A stretch of 64,000 nucleotides of DNA from the NCBI RefSeq assembly GCF_003952425.1, contig NZ_CP034449.1, forward strand, positions 5,258,001 to 5,322,000, written 5' to 3'. This DNA is from Mesorhizobium sp. M2A.F.Ca.ET.046.03.2.1 (lineage in GTDB: Bacteria; Pseudomonadota; Alphaproteobacteria; Rhizobiales; Rhizobiaceae). The stretch's first letter is position 1. Each line of letters opens with the position of its first letter. Below the pieces are notes generated by a model that did not search any database, was not told where the DNA came from, and was given only the letters and a program-made list of their open reading frames with translations. The translations under genes and the position numbers were made by a program. Shown in pieces: positions 53,096 through 64,000 of the stretch.

Positions 53096-53929
53096 ATGCG
53101 CATTGAACCCATTCGACCAGCAGGCGGCCGGCCAGCCCCTATCCGCCACCATGACGACCTGATCTCCGCCCAAGGCGTTTCGGTGACGCTGGCCAAGCAA
53201 CTGGTTCTGCAAAACATCAATCTTTCGGTACCGAAGGGATCGTTTGTCTCCCTCATCGGCCCTTCCGGTTGCGGCAAGAGCACCTTGCTCAAGATTCTGG
53301 CCGGGCTCGTCGATCCGACAAGCGGCAGCGTTTCGATCGCTGGGGTTTCGCCAGTCGAGGCGGCGCGCAAGCGCATGATCGGCCTCGTCTTCCAGGAGGC
53401 CAACCTGCTTCCCTGGAAGAATGCCGTCGACAACGCATCGATGCTGCTCGGCATTGCAGACAAGTCGCTCTCGCGTGCGGAGTTGCGGGCACGCGGCCAG
53501 GAGATGCTGGAACTGGTGGGGTTGGGGGACAGCGCCCACAAGCGACCCAATGAATTGTCCGGCGGCATGCGCCAGCGGGTCGCCATCGCGCGGGCGCTCG
53601 CGCTCGATCCGGCGGTGCTGCTGATGGATGAGCCGTTCGGCGCCCTCGACGCCATTACCCGCGACCAGATGGGCCAGTCGCTCCTGGAGATATGGCAGCG
53701 TACCGGCAAGACGATCGTGCTCGTCACCCACTCCATCGACGAGGCCATTCATCTGTCCCGCCATGTCCACGTGCTGGGCATCAAGCCGGGGCGGATCACC
53801 GAAAGCCTCGACATCGGGCTGGCCTATCCGCGCGATCTGTCGGTGACGGAAGATCCCGAGTTCGTCAGGCTGGTGGTTCAACTGCGCACCATGCTGCGCG
53901 CCAGCCATCAACCGGGAGGCGCGTCATGA
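53096..53929 (+). CDS. ABC transporter ATPase, nitrate/taurine/ThiZ type
   Basis: This 277-aa protein has Walker A GPSGCGKST, Q-loop VFQEANLLPWKNAVDN, signature LSGGMRQRVAIARAL and Walker B VLLMDEPFGALDAITRDQM. That pattern is typical of the SsuB/TauB/ThiZ branch. It energises the importer formed with the permease at 53926 and the binding protein at 54776. The ATG at 53096 (MRIEPIRP) follows GGAGGGGC; a long in-frame extension upstream overlaps the dehydrogenase gene and is rejected. Position in the B6 locus suggests import of a B6 vitamer or 4-pyridoxate. Confidence 0.9.
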   Translation: MRIEPIRPAGGRPAPIRHHDDLISAQGVSVTLAKQLVLQNINLSVPKGSFVSLIGPSGCGKSTLLKILAGLVDPTSGSVSIAGVSPVEAARKRMIGLVFQEANLLPWKNAVDNASMLLGIADKSLSRAELRARGQEMLELVGLGDSAHKRPNELSGGMRQRVAIARALALDPAVLLMDEPFGALDAITRDQMGQSLLEIWQRTGKTIVLVTHSIDEAIHLSRHVHVLGIKPGRITESLDIGLAYPRDLSVTEDPEFVRLVVQLRTMLRASHQPGGAS

Positions 53930-54741
53930 GCGATCAACCCATCACCAATCTCTCGGAGTCGCGGGTTGCCTCAAGCTGGAGTCAGGCGACAGGCAGCTGG
54001 CTTCCAGCGGTCATCCTTCTGCTGGCGACGATCGTGGTGTGGGAAGCCGTGGTGCGAGTTTTCGCCATCTCAGCCTTCATCATTCCTGCTCCGACCGAGA
54101 TCGCGCAATCGCTGGTCGCGCAATGGGCAACGCTGATGCAGGCGACGCTGGTGACGGCGGGCGAGATCCTGTTCGGCTTCCTTGTCTCCGTCGTGGTGGG
54201 CATCGCCATCGCGTTGGTCATCGTGCGCTTCGACTGGCTGGGGCGGGCGCTATACCCGCTGGTGGTGCTGTTTCAGAACGTGCCCAAGGTGGCGCTGGCG
54301 CCAATCTTCATCCTCTGGTTCGGTTACGGGCTCGCGCCCAAGATCGGTCTGATCCTGGTCATCGCCTTCTTCCCGGTGACGTTGTCGATGCTGGCGGGAA
54401 TGCAGGCGGTCGACCGCTCGCTGCTGTCGCTGATGAATTCGGTCGGCGCGAGCCCGACGCAGATCCTGTTCAGGATACGCGTTCCGCATTCGCTGCCGAA
54501 CCTGATGGCCGGGACCAAGATAGCCGCCACGCTGAGCGTCATCGGCGCCATCGTCGGCGAATTCGCCGGCGCCTCGGACGGGCTCGGTTACGTCATCCAG
54601 TTCGCCTCGACACAGCTCGACACCGCGCTGGTCTTCGCGGCGCTGCTGCTCGTGTCGGTGCTGGGCATCGCCTTCTACTACGCGGCCGAGATTCTCGAAC
54701 GCATCGTGGTGCCGTGGGCGCCGAAATTCAGCCAGTCGTAG
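53926..54741 (+). CDS. ABC transporter permease, SsuC/ThiX type
   Basis: This 271-aa membrane protein has about six helices and the conserved loop LMNSVGASPTQILFRIRVPHSLPNLMAGTKIA, the ATPase contact of BPD_transp_1 proteins. It overlaps the ATPase stop (ATGA) and lies 34 bp before the binding protein. It forms the channel of the NMT1-type importer in the B6 locus. Substrate unproven. Confidence 0.9.
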   Translation: MSDQPITNLSESRVASSWSQATGSWLPAVILLLATIVVWEAVVRVFAISAFIIPAPTEIAQSLVAQWATLMQATLVTAGEILFGFLVSVVVGIAIALVIVRFDWLGRALYPLVVLFQNVPKVALAPIFILWFGYGLAPKIGLILVIAFFPVTLSMLAGMQAVDRSLLSLMNSVGASPTQILFRIRVPHSLPNLMAGTKIAATLSVIGAIVGEFAGASDGLGYVIQFASTQLDTALVFAALLLVSVLGIAFYYAAEILERIVVPWAPKFSQS

Positions 54742-54775
54742 GTCCGCTCTCAAACCAATGAAAAAGGGAACAAAA

Positions 54776-55786
54776 ATGCTCAGACGCTCACTCATCAAGG
54801 CAGCCGCGCTTGCGGCGTGTGTCGGGACACTCGGCTTCTCGGGCGCGGCCTTTGCGGCCGACAAGGTCAACGTCCAGCTCGACTGGGTGGTGCGCGGCAA
54901 CCACGCCATGTTCTTCGTCGGCAAGGAAAAAGGCTTCTTCGCCAAGAACGACATCGACGTCGCCGAAATCCGCAAGGGCTCAGGCTCACCCGACGCCATG
55001 CGGCTGGTCGGCAATGAGAACGCGGATTTCGGCTTCGGCGATCTTCCCACGCTCGCCGTGGCCCGGTCGCAGAATGTCCCGGTGGTCGCGGTGGCCGCCG
55101 TCAACCAGCATTCGCCGCTGGCGATCATCTCGCTGGCCAAGACGATGAAGCTCACCCAGCCGGCCGATCTCAAGGGGCTCACCATCGGCATTCATCCGGC
55201 CGGCTCGACCTACATCTTCTTCCAGGGCTTCCTCGCGGCCAATGGCCTGACCGAGAAGGACATGACGCTGAACAGCGTCTCGCCGCCCTATGAGAGCTAT
55301 CTTCTCCTCGGCCGGGTCCAGACTGTGGTCGGCTATGTCGACGCCGAGGTTCCCGAGCTGGAGGCCAAGGCCGGCGGTCCCGGCTCGCTCAGCATCATGA
55401 TGGGCGCGGACCATGGCTGGAAGGCCTACGGCTCCGGTCTGTTCACCTCCGAGAAGATGATCAAGGACAAGCCGGATGTCGTTGCCCGCTTCGTCAAAGC
55501 CTACCGGGAAGCCTTCGACTATGTCGTCGCCCATCCGGAAGAGGCCGCCGAGATCACGGCCAAGGCGGCTCCAGGCTATGCGGACAAGAAGGATGTGCTG
55601 CTGGCGCAGATCAACGCCGACATCGCGTCGACCTTCACCAGCCCCGACACCAAGGAACACGGCCTCGGCTGGATGACGAAGACGCAGTGGGAGGAAACGC
55701 TGAAGACGCTCACCGATCAGGGCGTGCTCAAGGCGGCCCTGTCGGCGGACGACGTCTTCACCGACAAGTTCCTGGCGAAGGAATAG
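54776..55786 (+). CDS. ABC transporter substrate-binding protein, NMT1/THI5-like
   Basis: This 336-aa protein has a signal peptide (MLRRSLIKAAALAACVGTLGFSGAAFA) and the NMT1/THI5-like fold: VQLDWVVRGNHAMFFVGKEKGFF, then ADFGFGDLPTLAVARSQNVPVVAV. That fold binds pyrimidine precursors of thiamin (ThiY) and similar heterocycles. A pyridine ring as ligand is chemically reasonable, given the locus. I start at the ATG at 54776 behind AAGGGAAC; an ATG at 54758 exists six codons upstream. Confidence 0.88.
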   Translation: MLRRSLIKAAALAACVGTLGFSGAAFAADKVNVQLDWVVRGNHAMFFVGKEKGFFAKNDIDVAEIRKGSGSPDAMRLVGNENADFGFGDLPTLAVARSQNVPVVAVAAVNQHSPLAIISLAKTMKLTQPADLKGLTIGIHPAGSTYIFFQGFLAANGLTEKDMTLNSVSPPYESYLLLGRVQTVVGYVDAEVPELEAKAGGPGSLSIMMGADHGWKAYGSGLFTSEKMIKDKPDVVARFVKAYREAFDYVVAHPEEAAEITAKAAPGYADKKDVLLAQINADIASTFTSPDTKEHGLGWMTKTQWEETLKTLTDQGVLKAALSADDVFTDKFLAKE

Positions 55787-55823
55787 GGCGCGCCATGTCG
55801 CGGGCCGACGGATCGATGGGCGC

Positions 55824-56249
55824 CTACCGGCACGCGAGCCTGTCCTGCTCCATGCGGCAGGACACGGCGCGCTTCCCTTCGGCCGCGTCGGCACGGTCGA
55901 GCGTGATCTGTGACCGCGTGGCATATGCACGGCCCGACAGGCCGCACCACAGCCGTTCGATGGGCAGGTTCTCGCGCTTGTCATTGAGGATGGTGAACGT
56001 GCCCGTCTTCGGGTCGAACCAGAGCTCGACACGGGCGCTCTTGCCCGGCTCGACCGTCGTAATCCCGGCCGAATACCAGTGGGCGAAGTCGGCATTGCAC
56101 GACAGTCGTTCATTGCCCGCATTCGAGATCGTCAACGGCACCATGTCGAGCCCATCGGTGCCGTTGCGGACGATGACATGGTGCAACTCGACCGCGCTGG
56201 CGAAGGATGTGAACGCCAGCATCGCCGGGAGGACATAACGAATCTTCAC
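55824..56249 (-). CDS. Small secreted protein of unknown function
   Basis: This 141-aa protein has a likely signal peptide (KIRYVLPAMLAFTSFASA) and a mature part that looks like a small beta protein: VELHHVIVRNGTDGLDMVPLTISNAGNERLSCNADF and GKSARVELWFDPKTGTFTIL. It has four cysteines that could pair. The start is a GTG at 56249. It is opposite in direction to all surrounding B6 genes, between two ABC operons. It may be unrelated to the pathway or be a periplasmic helper. Confidence 0.65.
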   Translation of the reverse strand: MKIRYVLPAMLAFTSFASAVELHHVIVRNGTDGLDMVPLTISNAGNERLSCNADFAHWYSAGITTVEPGKSARVELWFDPKTGTFTILNDKRENLPIERLWCGLSGRAYATRSQITLDRADAAEGKRAVSCRMEQDRLACR

Positions 56250-56350
56250 TTTGCCTGAGCTCCATGGGTAAATTTTTCTCAGGCAGTCTATCTCGCTTCT
56301 GCGCAATAACAACAAGAATATTGATTGGTGAATCAAACAGAGAGGGTAAC

Positions 56351-57379
56351 ATGTTAAAGCTTCTTAAGTGCAGTGTGAGTGCAATTATACTGAGCGGCGT
56401 CTTGCTCGGCGGGGCGCTTGCTGGCGAAGTCAAGTCGATCGCCATCCTGACGCCTGAAGAAGGCACCGATTACGGCTGGAACCAGCAGGGCATCGATGCC
56501 GCCAAGGCGGCGGGCAAGGCAGCCGGCGTCGAAGTGGTCGTGGCCCAGGGCCTCGGCTATGGCGACGTTCGTCCGACGCTGCGCGAACTCGCGTCAGACG
56601 GCGCCAGCCTGCTGATCGCGCATGCCAGCGGCTACAACACTTCTGCGCCTGAAATCGCCAAGGAGTTGAAGGTTCCGGTGGCGATCGTCGACACGCCGAA
56701 TGGCTTGGAGAAAGGTCTCGTCGCCGACTACACGCTGAGCGGCCACCAGGGCGCTTATCTCGCCGGCCGTCTTGCCGCCAAGATGTCGCGCTCGAAGTCG
56801 GTCGGCATCGTCGTGTCCGGCGAACCGCCTTCGTGGAATTCGCAGTCGGCGGCGTTCGCGCAGGGCGTGAAGGCCGAGAACCCCGACGTCAAGATCACCT
56901 ATGCGGTGATCGGCCCGGCCGCCTACAGCGACGCGGCGGGTGGCAAGCGCGTGACCGAAAGCGTGATCGCCTCCGGCGCCGACATCATCTTCGGCCAGGG
57001 CAACGGCTCCAGCTTCGGCATGTTGCAGGCGGTCGAGACGACCAAGGCCACGGACGGCGGGAAGGTCTATTTCATCGACGTCATCGGCGACAAGTCGCCC
57101 ATCGACAAGGGCTTCCTGCTGTCGTCGGTGGTGTGGAACATCGAGCCGGTCTACGCCGCGATGATCGCCGATATCAAGGCGGACACGTTCGGCACCAAGC
57201 ACTATTCGATCGGCCTCCAGGACGATTCGGTGAAGCTTTTGAAGACCGCCGCGATCCCGGACAAGGTATGGTCCGAAATCCAGGCGGTGCGCGACGACGT
57301 CATCTCCGGCAAGATCAAGGTCGATCCGGTCTATGACGCCGCCGCCGTCAGGGCGCTGATGACGAGCGTCGCCCAGTAA
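56351..57379 (+). CDS. BMP family ABC transporter substrate-binding protein
   Basis: This 342-aa protein has a signal peptide (MLKLLKCSVSAIILSGVLLGGALA) and the Bmp/PnrA fold: KSIAILTPEEGTDYGWNQQGIDAAKAAG, ADIIFGQGNGSSFGMLQAVETT and KSPIDKGFLLSSVVWNIEPVY. The family binds purine nucleosides and related rings. The start codon follows GAGGGTAAC. It opens a four-gene importer (binding protein, double ATPase, two permeases) that leads straight into the pyridoxolactonase gene, so a vitamin B6 compound is a good candidate ligand. Confidence 0.9.
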   Translation: MLKLLKCSVSAIILSGVLLGGALAGEVKSIAILTPEEGTDYGWNQQGIDAAKAAGKAAGVEVVVAQGLGYGDVRPTLRELASDGASLLIAHASGYNTSAPEIAKELKVPVAIVDTPNGLEKGLVADYTLSGHQGAYLAGRLAAKMSRSKSVGIVVSGEPPSWNSQSAAFAQGVKAENPDVKITYAVIGPAAYSDAAGGKRVTESVIASGADIIFGQGNGSSFGMLQAVETTKATDGGKVYFIDVIGDKSPIDKGFLLSSVVWNIEPVYAAMIADIKADTFGTKHYSIGLQDDSVKLLKTAAIPDKVWSEIQAVRDDVISGKIKVDPVYDAAAVRALMTSVAQ

Positions 57380-57397
57380 GGCGGCGACCTGTCGGCT

Positions 57398-57426
57398 TCC
57401 GGAGGGGCGATCGGTTCCCCTCCGGA
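57398..57426 (+). other. Hairpin between the BMP protein and ATPase genes
   Basis: TCCGGAGGGG and CCCCTCCGGA form a 10-bp stem with a 9-base loop, with GTTTTT eleven bases later. It could act as a partial terminator that keeps the binding protein more abundant than the transporter. Confidence 0.5.
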
Positions 57427-57456
57427 CATTTCCCGTTTTTCCAGTGCTGGACTTTC

Positions 57457-59025
57457 ATGAGCAGTCTGTCTTCACCGCCTGCCGACAAGCGCGGCATCGT
57501 CGCGCTCGAAGGCGTGACCAAACGCTTTCCCGGCATCGTCGCCAATGACGGCATCGACCTGTCGATCCGTCCCGGCGAGGTGCATGTGCTGCTCGGCGAG
57601 AACGGCGCGGGAAAATCCACCTTGATCGGCATGCTGTCGGGACTGCAGCAGCCGGATGAGGGGCGCATCCTGGTCGACGGCAAGCCGACGCCGATCACTT
57701 CGCCGCGCCATGCGCTGGCGCTGGGCATCGGCACGGTGTTCCAGCACATGATGCTGGTGCCGACGCTGACGGTGGCGGAAAACCTGTTGCTCGGCGGGCC
57801 CTGGTGGCAGCGGCCCAGGACCGAGGAGCTGGAGGCGCGCGTCGCCGAGATTACCCGCAGCCTCGGCATCAGCGTCAAGCTGCACGCAAAGGTGTCGGAG
57901 CTTTCGCTCGGCGAACAGCAGCAAGTCGAGATCCTGCGCGCGATGGTGCGCAACAGCCGGCTGCTGATCCTCGACGAATCCACCTCGATGCTAACGCCGA
58001 AAGGCATCGAGGAACTCGGCGCCTTGATGCGCCGCCTCGTCGGACAGGGGCTGGCGATCGTCTTCATCACGCACAAGCTCAAAGAGGCGGCGGCCTTCGG
58101 TGACCGCATCTCGGTGCTGAAGCTCGGCCGCAAGGTCGGCGAGATTCCACCCGAGCGTTTTCGCACGCTCGGCGAGCAGGAGATCATCTCCGAGATCGTG
58201 GAGCTGATGTTCGGCAAGCAGAAGGACGATCCGGAGGCGGCCGAGCGGCCCACCCGCACGGTCCATGCCGATGCCGCGCCGCTGCTTCAGGTCGCCGACC
58301 TCGCGGTCGCGCCGACCGAAAACGCGCCGGGGCTGTCGTCGATCTCCTTCGACATCCGCCCGGGTGAGATCCTGGGTATCGCCGGCATCGACGGCAACGG
58401 CCAGAAACAACTGGCGGAGGCCTTGGCCGGCCAGCGTGCGGCGACCGGCGGTTCGGTGCTGCTGGAAGGCGCCGCCATCGAGGCGCTGAGCGTGGGCGAA
58501 CGCCGCCAGCGCGGCCTTCGCTACCTGACTGACGACCGGCTCGGCGAAGGCACGGTCGGCAGTTTCCCGGTCTCCATCAACTTCTTCCTCAAGCAGGTCG
58601 GCGCCTCGCCCTTCTGGCGCGGCGGCGTCGAGCAACGCGCCGAGATCGACAGGCGCGCGGCGCAGCTGATGCGCGAATACGATGTTCGCACGCCGAGCCT
58701 GAAGACGCCTGTCGCCCGGCTTTCGGGGGGCAATATCCAGAAGGTGCTCCTGGCGCGCGAACTGGCTGAAGGCGCCAGGGCGGTGATCTTCAACAAGCCG
58801 ACTTATGGACTCGATCTCGCCAACACGCTTGCCTCGCGTCAGCGCATCCGCGACACGGCGGCGCGCGGCCTTGCCGTGCTGCTGATCTCCACCGACCTCG
58901 AGGAATTGCTCAGCATGTGCGACCGCATTGCCGTCATCGCCAACGGCTCGCTGGTCGGCACAGTCGCCAATGCCGACGACGCGCGCACCAAGGTCGGCCG
59001 CCTGATGATTGGACTGGCCGCATGA
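57457..59025 (+). CDS. Double ABC ATPase, nucleoside/sugar (CUT2-like) type
   Basis: This 522-aa protein has two ATPase domains. The first is complete (GENGAGKST, LSLGEQQQVEILRAM, LLILDESTSMLTPKGIEEL). The second (from about residue 270) is degenerate: its Walker A region reads GIDGNGQKQL without the GK-S/T, its signature is LSGGNIQKVLLAREL, and its Walker B region is VIFNKPTYGLD with Asn-Lys instead of Asp-Glu. That asymmetry is normal for the family (RbsA, NupA). It works with the two permeases downstream; its stop overlaps the next ATG. Confidence 0.92.
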   Translation: MSSLSSPPADKRGIVALEGVTKRFPGIVANDGIDLSIRPGEVHVLLGENGAGKSTLIGMLSGLQQPDEGRILVDGKPTPITSPRHALALGIGTVFQHMMLVPTLTVAENLLLGGPWWQRPRTEELEARVAEITRSLGISVKLHAKVSELSLGEQQQVEILRAMVRNSRLLILDESTSMLTPKGIEELGALMRRLVGQGLAIVFITHKLKEAAAFGDRISVLKLGRKVGEIPPERFRTLGEQEIISEIVELMFGKQKDDPEAAERPTRTVHADAAPLLQVADLAVAPTENAPGLSSISFDIRPGEILGIAGIDGNGQKQLAEALAGQRAATGGSVLLEGAAIEALSVGERRQRGLRYLTDDRLGEGTVGSFPVSINFFLKQVGASPFWRGGVEQRAEIDRRAAQLMREYDVRTPSLKTPVARLSGGNIQKVLLARELAEGARAVIFNKPTYGLDLANTLASRQRIRDTAARGLAVLLISTDLEELLSMCDRIAVIANGSLVGTVANADDARTKVGRLMIGLAA

Positions 59026-60119
59026 GCATCGATACCGCACCCGGCGCCAACGCCAACGCGCTCGATGCCACGAGCGGCGTCGCCACCCGCCGCGATATAC
59101 TGCACCGGCTGCTGATGACGCTCGGGCCCATCCTTGCCGCTCTTATCATCGCCGGCTGCATACTGCTTGCCGTCGGCGTCGACCCGCTCGCCTATTACGG
59201 CTACGTGCTGGAGAAAGGGCTGTTCTCGCCGCTGGGCATCCAGCAGACGCTGACGCGCATGGCGCCGCTCTTGTTCCTCGCCGCCGGCCTGATCGTGGCC
59301 TTTCGCGCCGGCATGTGGAATCTGGGCGGCGACGGCCAGTTCCTGCTCGGGGCGGTCACGGCGGCCGCCAGCGCTCCCGTCCTGGTGCAGGTTATGCCGG
59401 CCTGGCTGGCGCTGATCTGTTCGTTCCTGATTTCCATGGTGGTGGCCATGGCGTGGTCGCTGCTGCCCGCGCTGCTGCGCGCCTATCAGGGCGTGAACGA
59501 GATCATCACCACGCTGATGATGACGTTCCTCGGCACCTCGCTCGCCAACGTGCTGGTCAAGCTCGTGTTCCGCGACCCCGGCACGACCGTGCCGCAGACG
59601 CGTACCTTGTCGGTCGAAGACAGGCTGCCGCGGCTCTTCGACACGACCATCACCAGCGGCCTCGTGCTCGGACTTGCGGCGATCATCATCGTGCATCTGG
59701 TGATGACGCGGACAGCGTTCGGACTGAAATTGAGGATCGTCGGCGCCAATCCGCGCGCGGCGGTCCATGCCGGGCTCGGCGTGCCTGGCCTGACCGTTGC
59801 CGTCTTTGCCATTTCGGCCGGCCTTGCAGGCCTTGCCGGCGCCGTCGACATCATCGGCGTGCAAGGCAATGTCCGCGCCGACTGGAACCCCGCCTACGGC
59901 CTGGCGGTCATTCCGGCGGTGTTCCTCGCGCGCATGAACGGCTTTGCCGCGATTGGCTTCGTGTTTCTGCTTTCGGTGCTTTCGATCGGCGGCGAGAGCG
60001 CGGCGAGGCGGCTTGGCGTGCCCAATCATTTCACGCTGGTGCTGGTCTCGATCGTGCTGATCGTGCTCGCCCTCGCCGAGTATGTCGACCACCGCTACAA
60101 CCAATCGAGAAAGGCCTGA
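59022..60119 (+). CDS. ABC transporter permease (nucleoside type, larger subunit)
   Basis: This 365-aa membrane protein has a short cytoplasmic N-terminus and about nine helices, with LFLAAGLIVAFRAGMWNLGGDGQFLLGA and RTAFGLKLRIVGANPRAAVHAGLG as conserved BPD_transp_2 segments. It is the NupB/YufP-like subunit of the BMP importer. It overlaps the ATPase gene by four bases and precedes the second permease by 3 bases. Confidence 0.9.
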   Translation: MSIDTAPGANANALDATSGVATRRDILHRLLMTLGPILAALIIAGCILLAVGVDPLAYYGYVLEKGLFSPLGIQQTLTRMAPLLFLAAGLIVAFRAGMWNLGGDGQFLLGAVTAAASAPVLVQVMPAWLALICSFLISMVVAMAWSLLPALLRAYQGVNEIITTLMMTFLGTSLANVLVKLVFRDPGTTVPQTRTLSVEDRLPRLFDTTITSGLVLGLAAIIIVHLVMTRTAFGLKLRIVGANPRAAVHAGLGVPGLTVAVFAISAGLAGLAGAVDIIGVQGNVRADWNPAYGLAVIPAVFLARMNGFAAIGFVFLLSVLSIGGESAARRLGVPNHFTLVLVSIVLIVLALAEYVDHRYNQSRKA

Positions 60120-60122
60120 GAC

Positions 60123-61914
<1,792 letters not shown>

Positions 61915-61940
61915 ACGCCGCCAATCCGGAGACCACTCCC

Positions 61941-63904
<1,964 letters not shown>

Positions 63905-63937
63905 CCGCTGAGACCGAAATTTTCCGACGACGTAGCT

Positions 63938-64000
63938 TCAACTGCTCAGGTCGAGTGTTTGGATACCGCCGGTGAATACGGCGACAACCGCCTCCGTGGT
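63938..64000 (-). CDS. 3' end of a minus-strand gene, unidentified
   Basis: The minus strand is open from the window edge to a TGA at 63938-63940, giving TTEAVVAVFTGGIQTLDLSS as the last 20 residues. It faces the pyridoxal dehydrogenase gene tail to tail. The piece is too short to identify; it may be chance. Confidence 0.3.
   Translation of the reverse strand, partial: TTEAVVAVFTGGIQTLDLSS

Overview
The window is high-GC, gene-dense DNA from an alphaproteobacterium of the order Hyphomicrobiales, almost certainly Mesorhizobium. The strongest pointer is the right-hand third. Its genes match, in sequence and order as I remember them, the vitamin B6 degradation pathway I locus of Mesorhizobium loti MAFF303099 (the mll6785 to mlr6807 region). 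I ran no search, so all family calls rest on motif and sequence recognition.

Layout. 1-1429: the first bases of a Pnkp-type RNA repair gene, and a hen1 methyltransferase gene with an apparent one-base frameshift. 1551-8973: a probable amino-sugar uptake and catabolism locus with a BKACE enzyme, two ABC permeases, a binding protein, a BadF/BagK-type sugar kinase, a SIS-domain protein and a ROK regulator; no ATPase is present. 9052-11814: two small regulator/target pairs, azoR with a LysR gene and a TetR gene with a VOC gene, both with clear palindromic operators. 11826-14462: an HtrA-like serine protease facing a pseudoprotease with all three catalytic residues replaced, followed by a LuxR-type regulator. 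14558-20884: an SDR, a decayed 3' remnant of a UPF0114 gene, a beta-propeller glycosidase-like protein, a glycosyltransferase, UDP-galactopyranose mutase and a GH1 protein with a shrunken RmlD-like tail.

20885-27437: envelope and housekeeping genes (SIMPL protein, small secreted protein, UPF0260, a large OmpA-family protein with Q/K/R-rich repeats, UPF0114), a tRNA-like relic, tandem hairpin repeats and three strong terminators. 27500-33230: an accessory patch of small oxidoreductases and regulators (SnoaL, AraC, NmrA, LysR, frameshifted qorB, HxlR). It carries duplicated gene ends and a 47-bp exact repeat, which point to repeated local recombination.

33380-43777: an organosulfur utilisation locus (ssuD, FAD protein, sfnG, a five-gene branched-chain-amino-acid-type ABC transporter, sfnB). 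It probably takes up and desulfonates C-S compounds when sulfate is scarce.

43862-63904: a complete vitamin B6 catabolic locus. Pyridoxine 4-oxidase and pyridoxamine-pyruvate aminotransferase feed pyridoxal. Pyridoxal dehydrogenase and 4-pyridoxolactonase give 4-pyridoxate. Two dehydrogenases and a decarboxylase give 3-hydroxy-2-methylpyridine-5-carboxylate. A ring-opening monooxygenase and an amidohydrolase then release succinic semialdehyde, acetate, ammonia and CO2. A GntR regulator, two ABC transport systems (NMT1/ThiY type and BMP nucleoside type) and two proteins without an assigned step sit inside the locus. The last bases hold the 3' end of a minus-strand gene.
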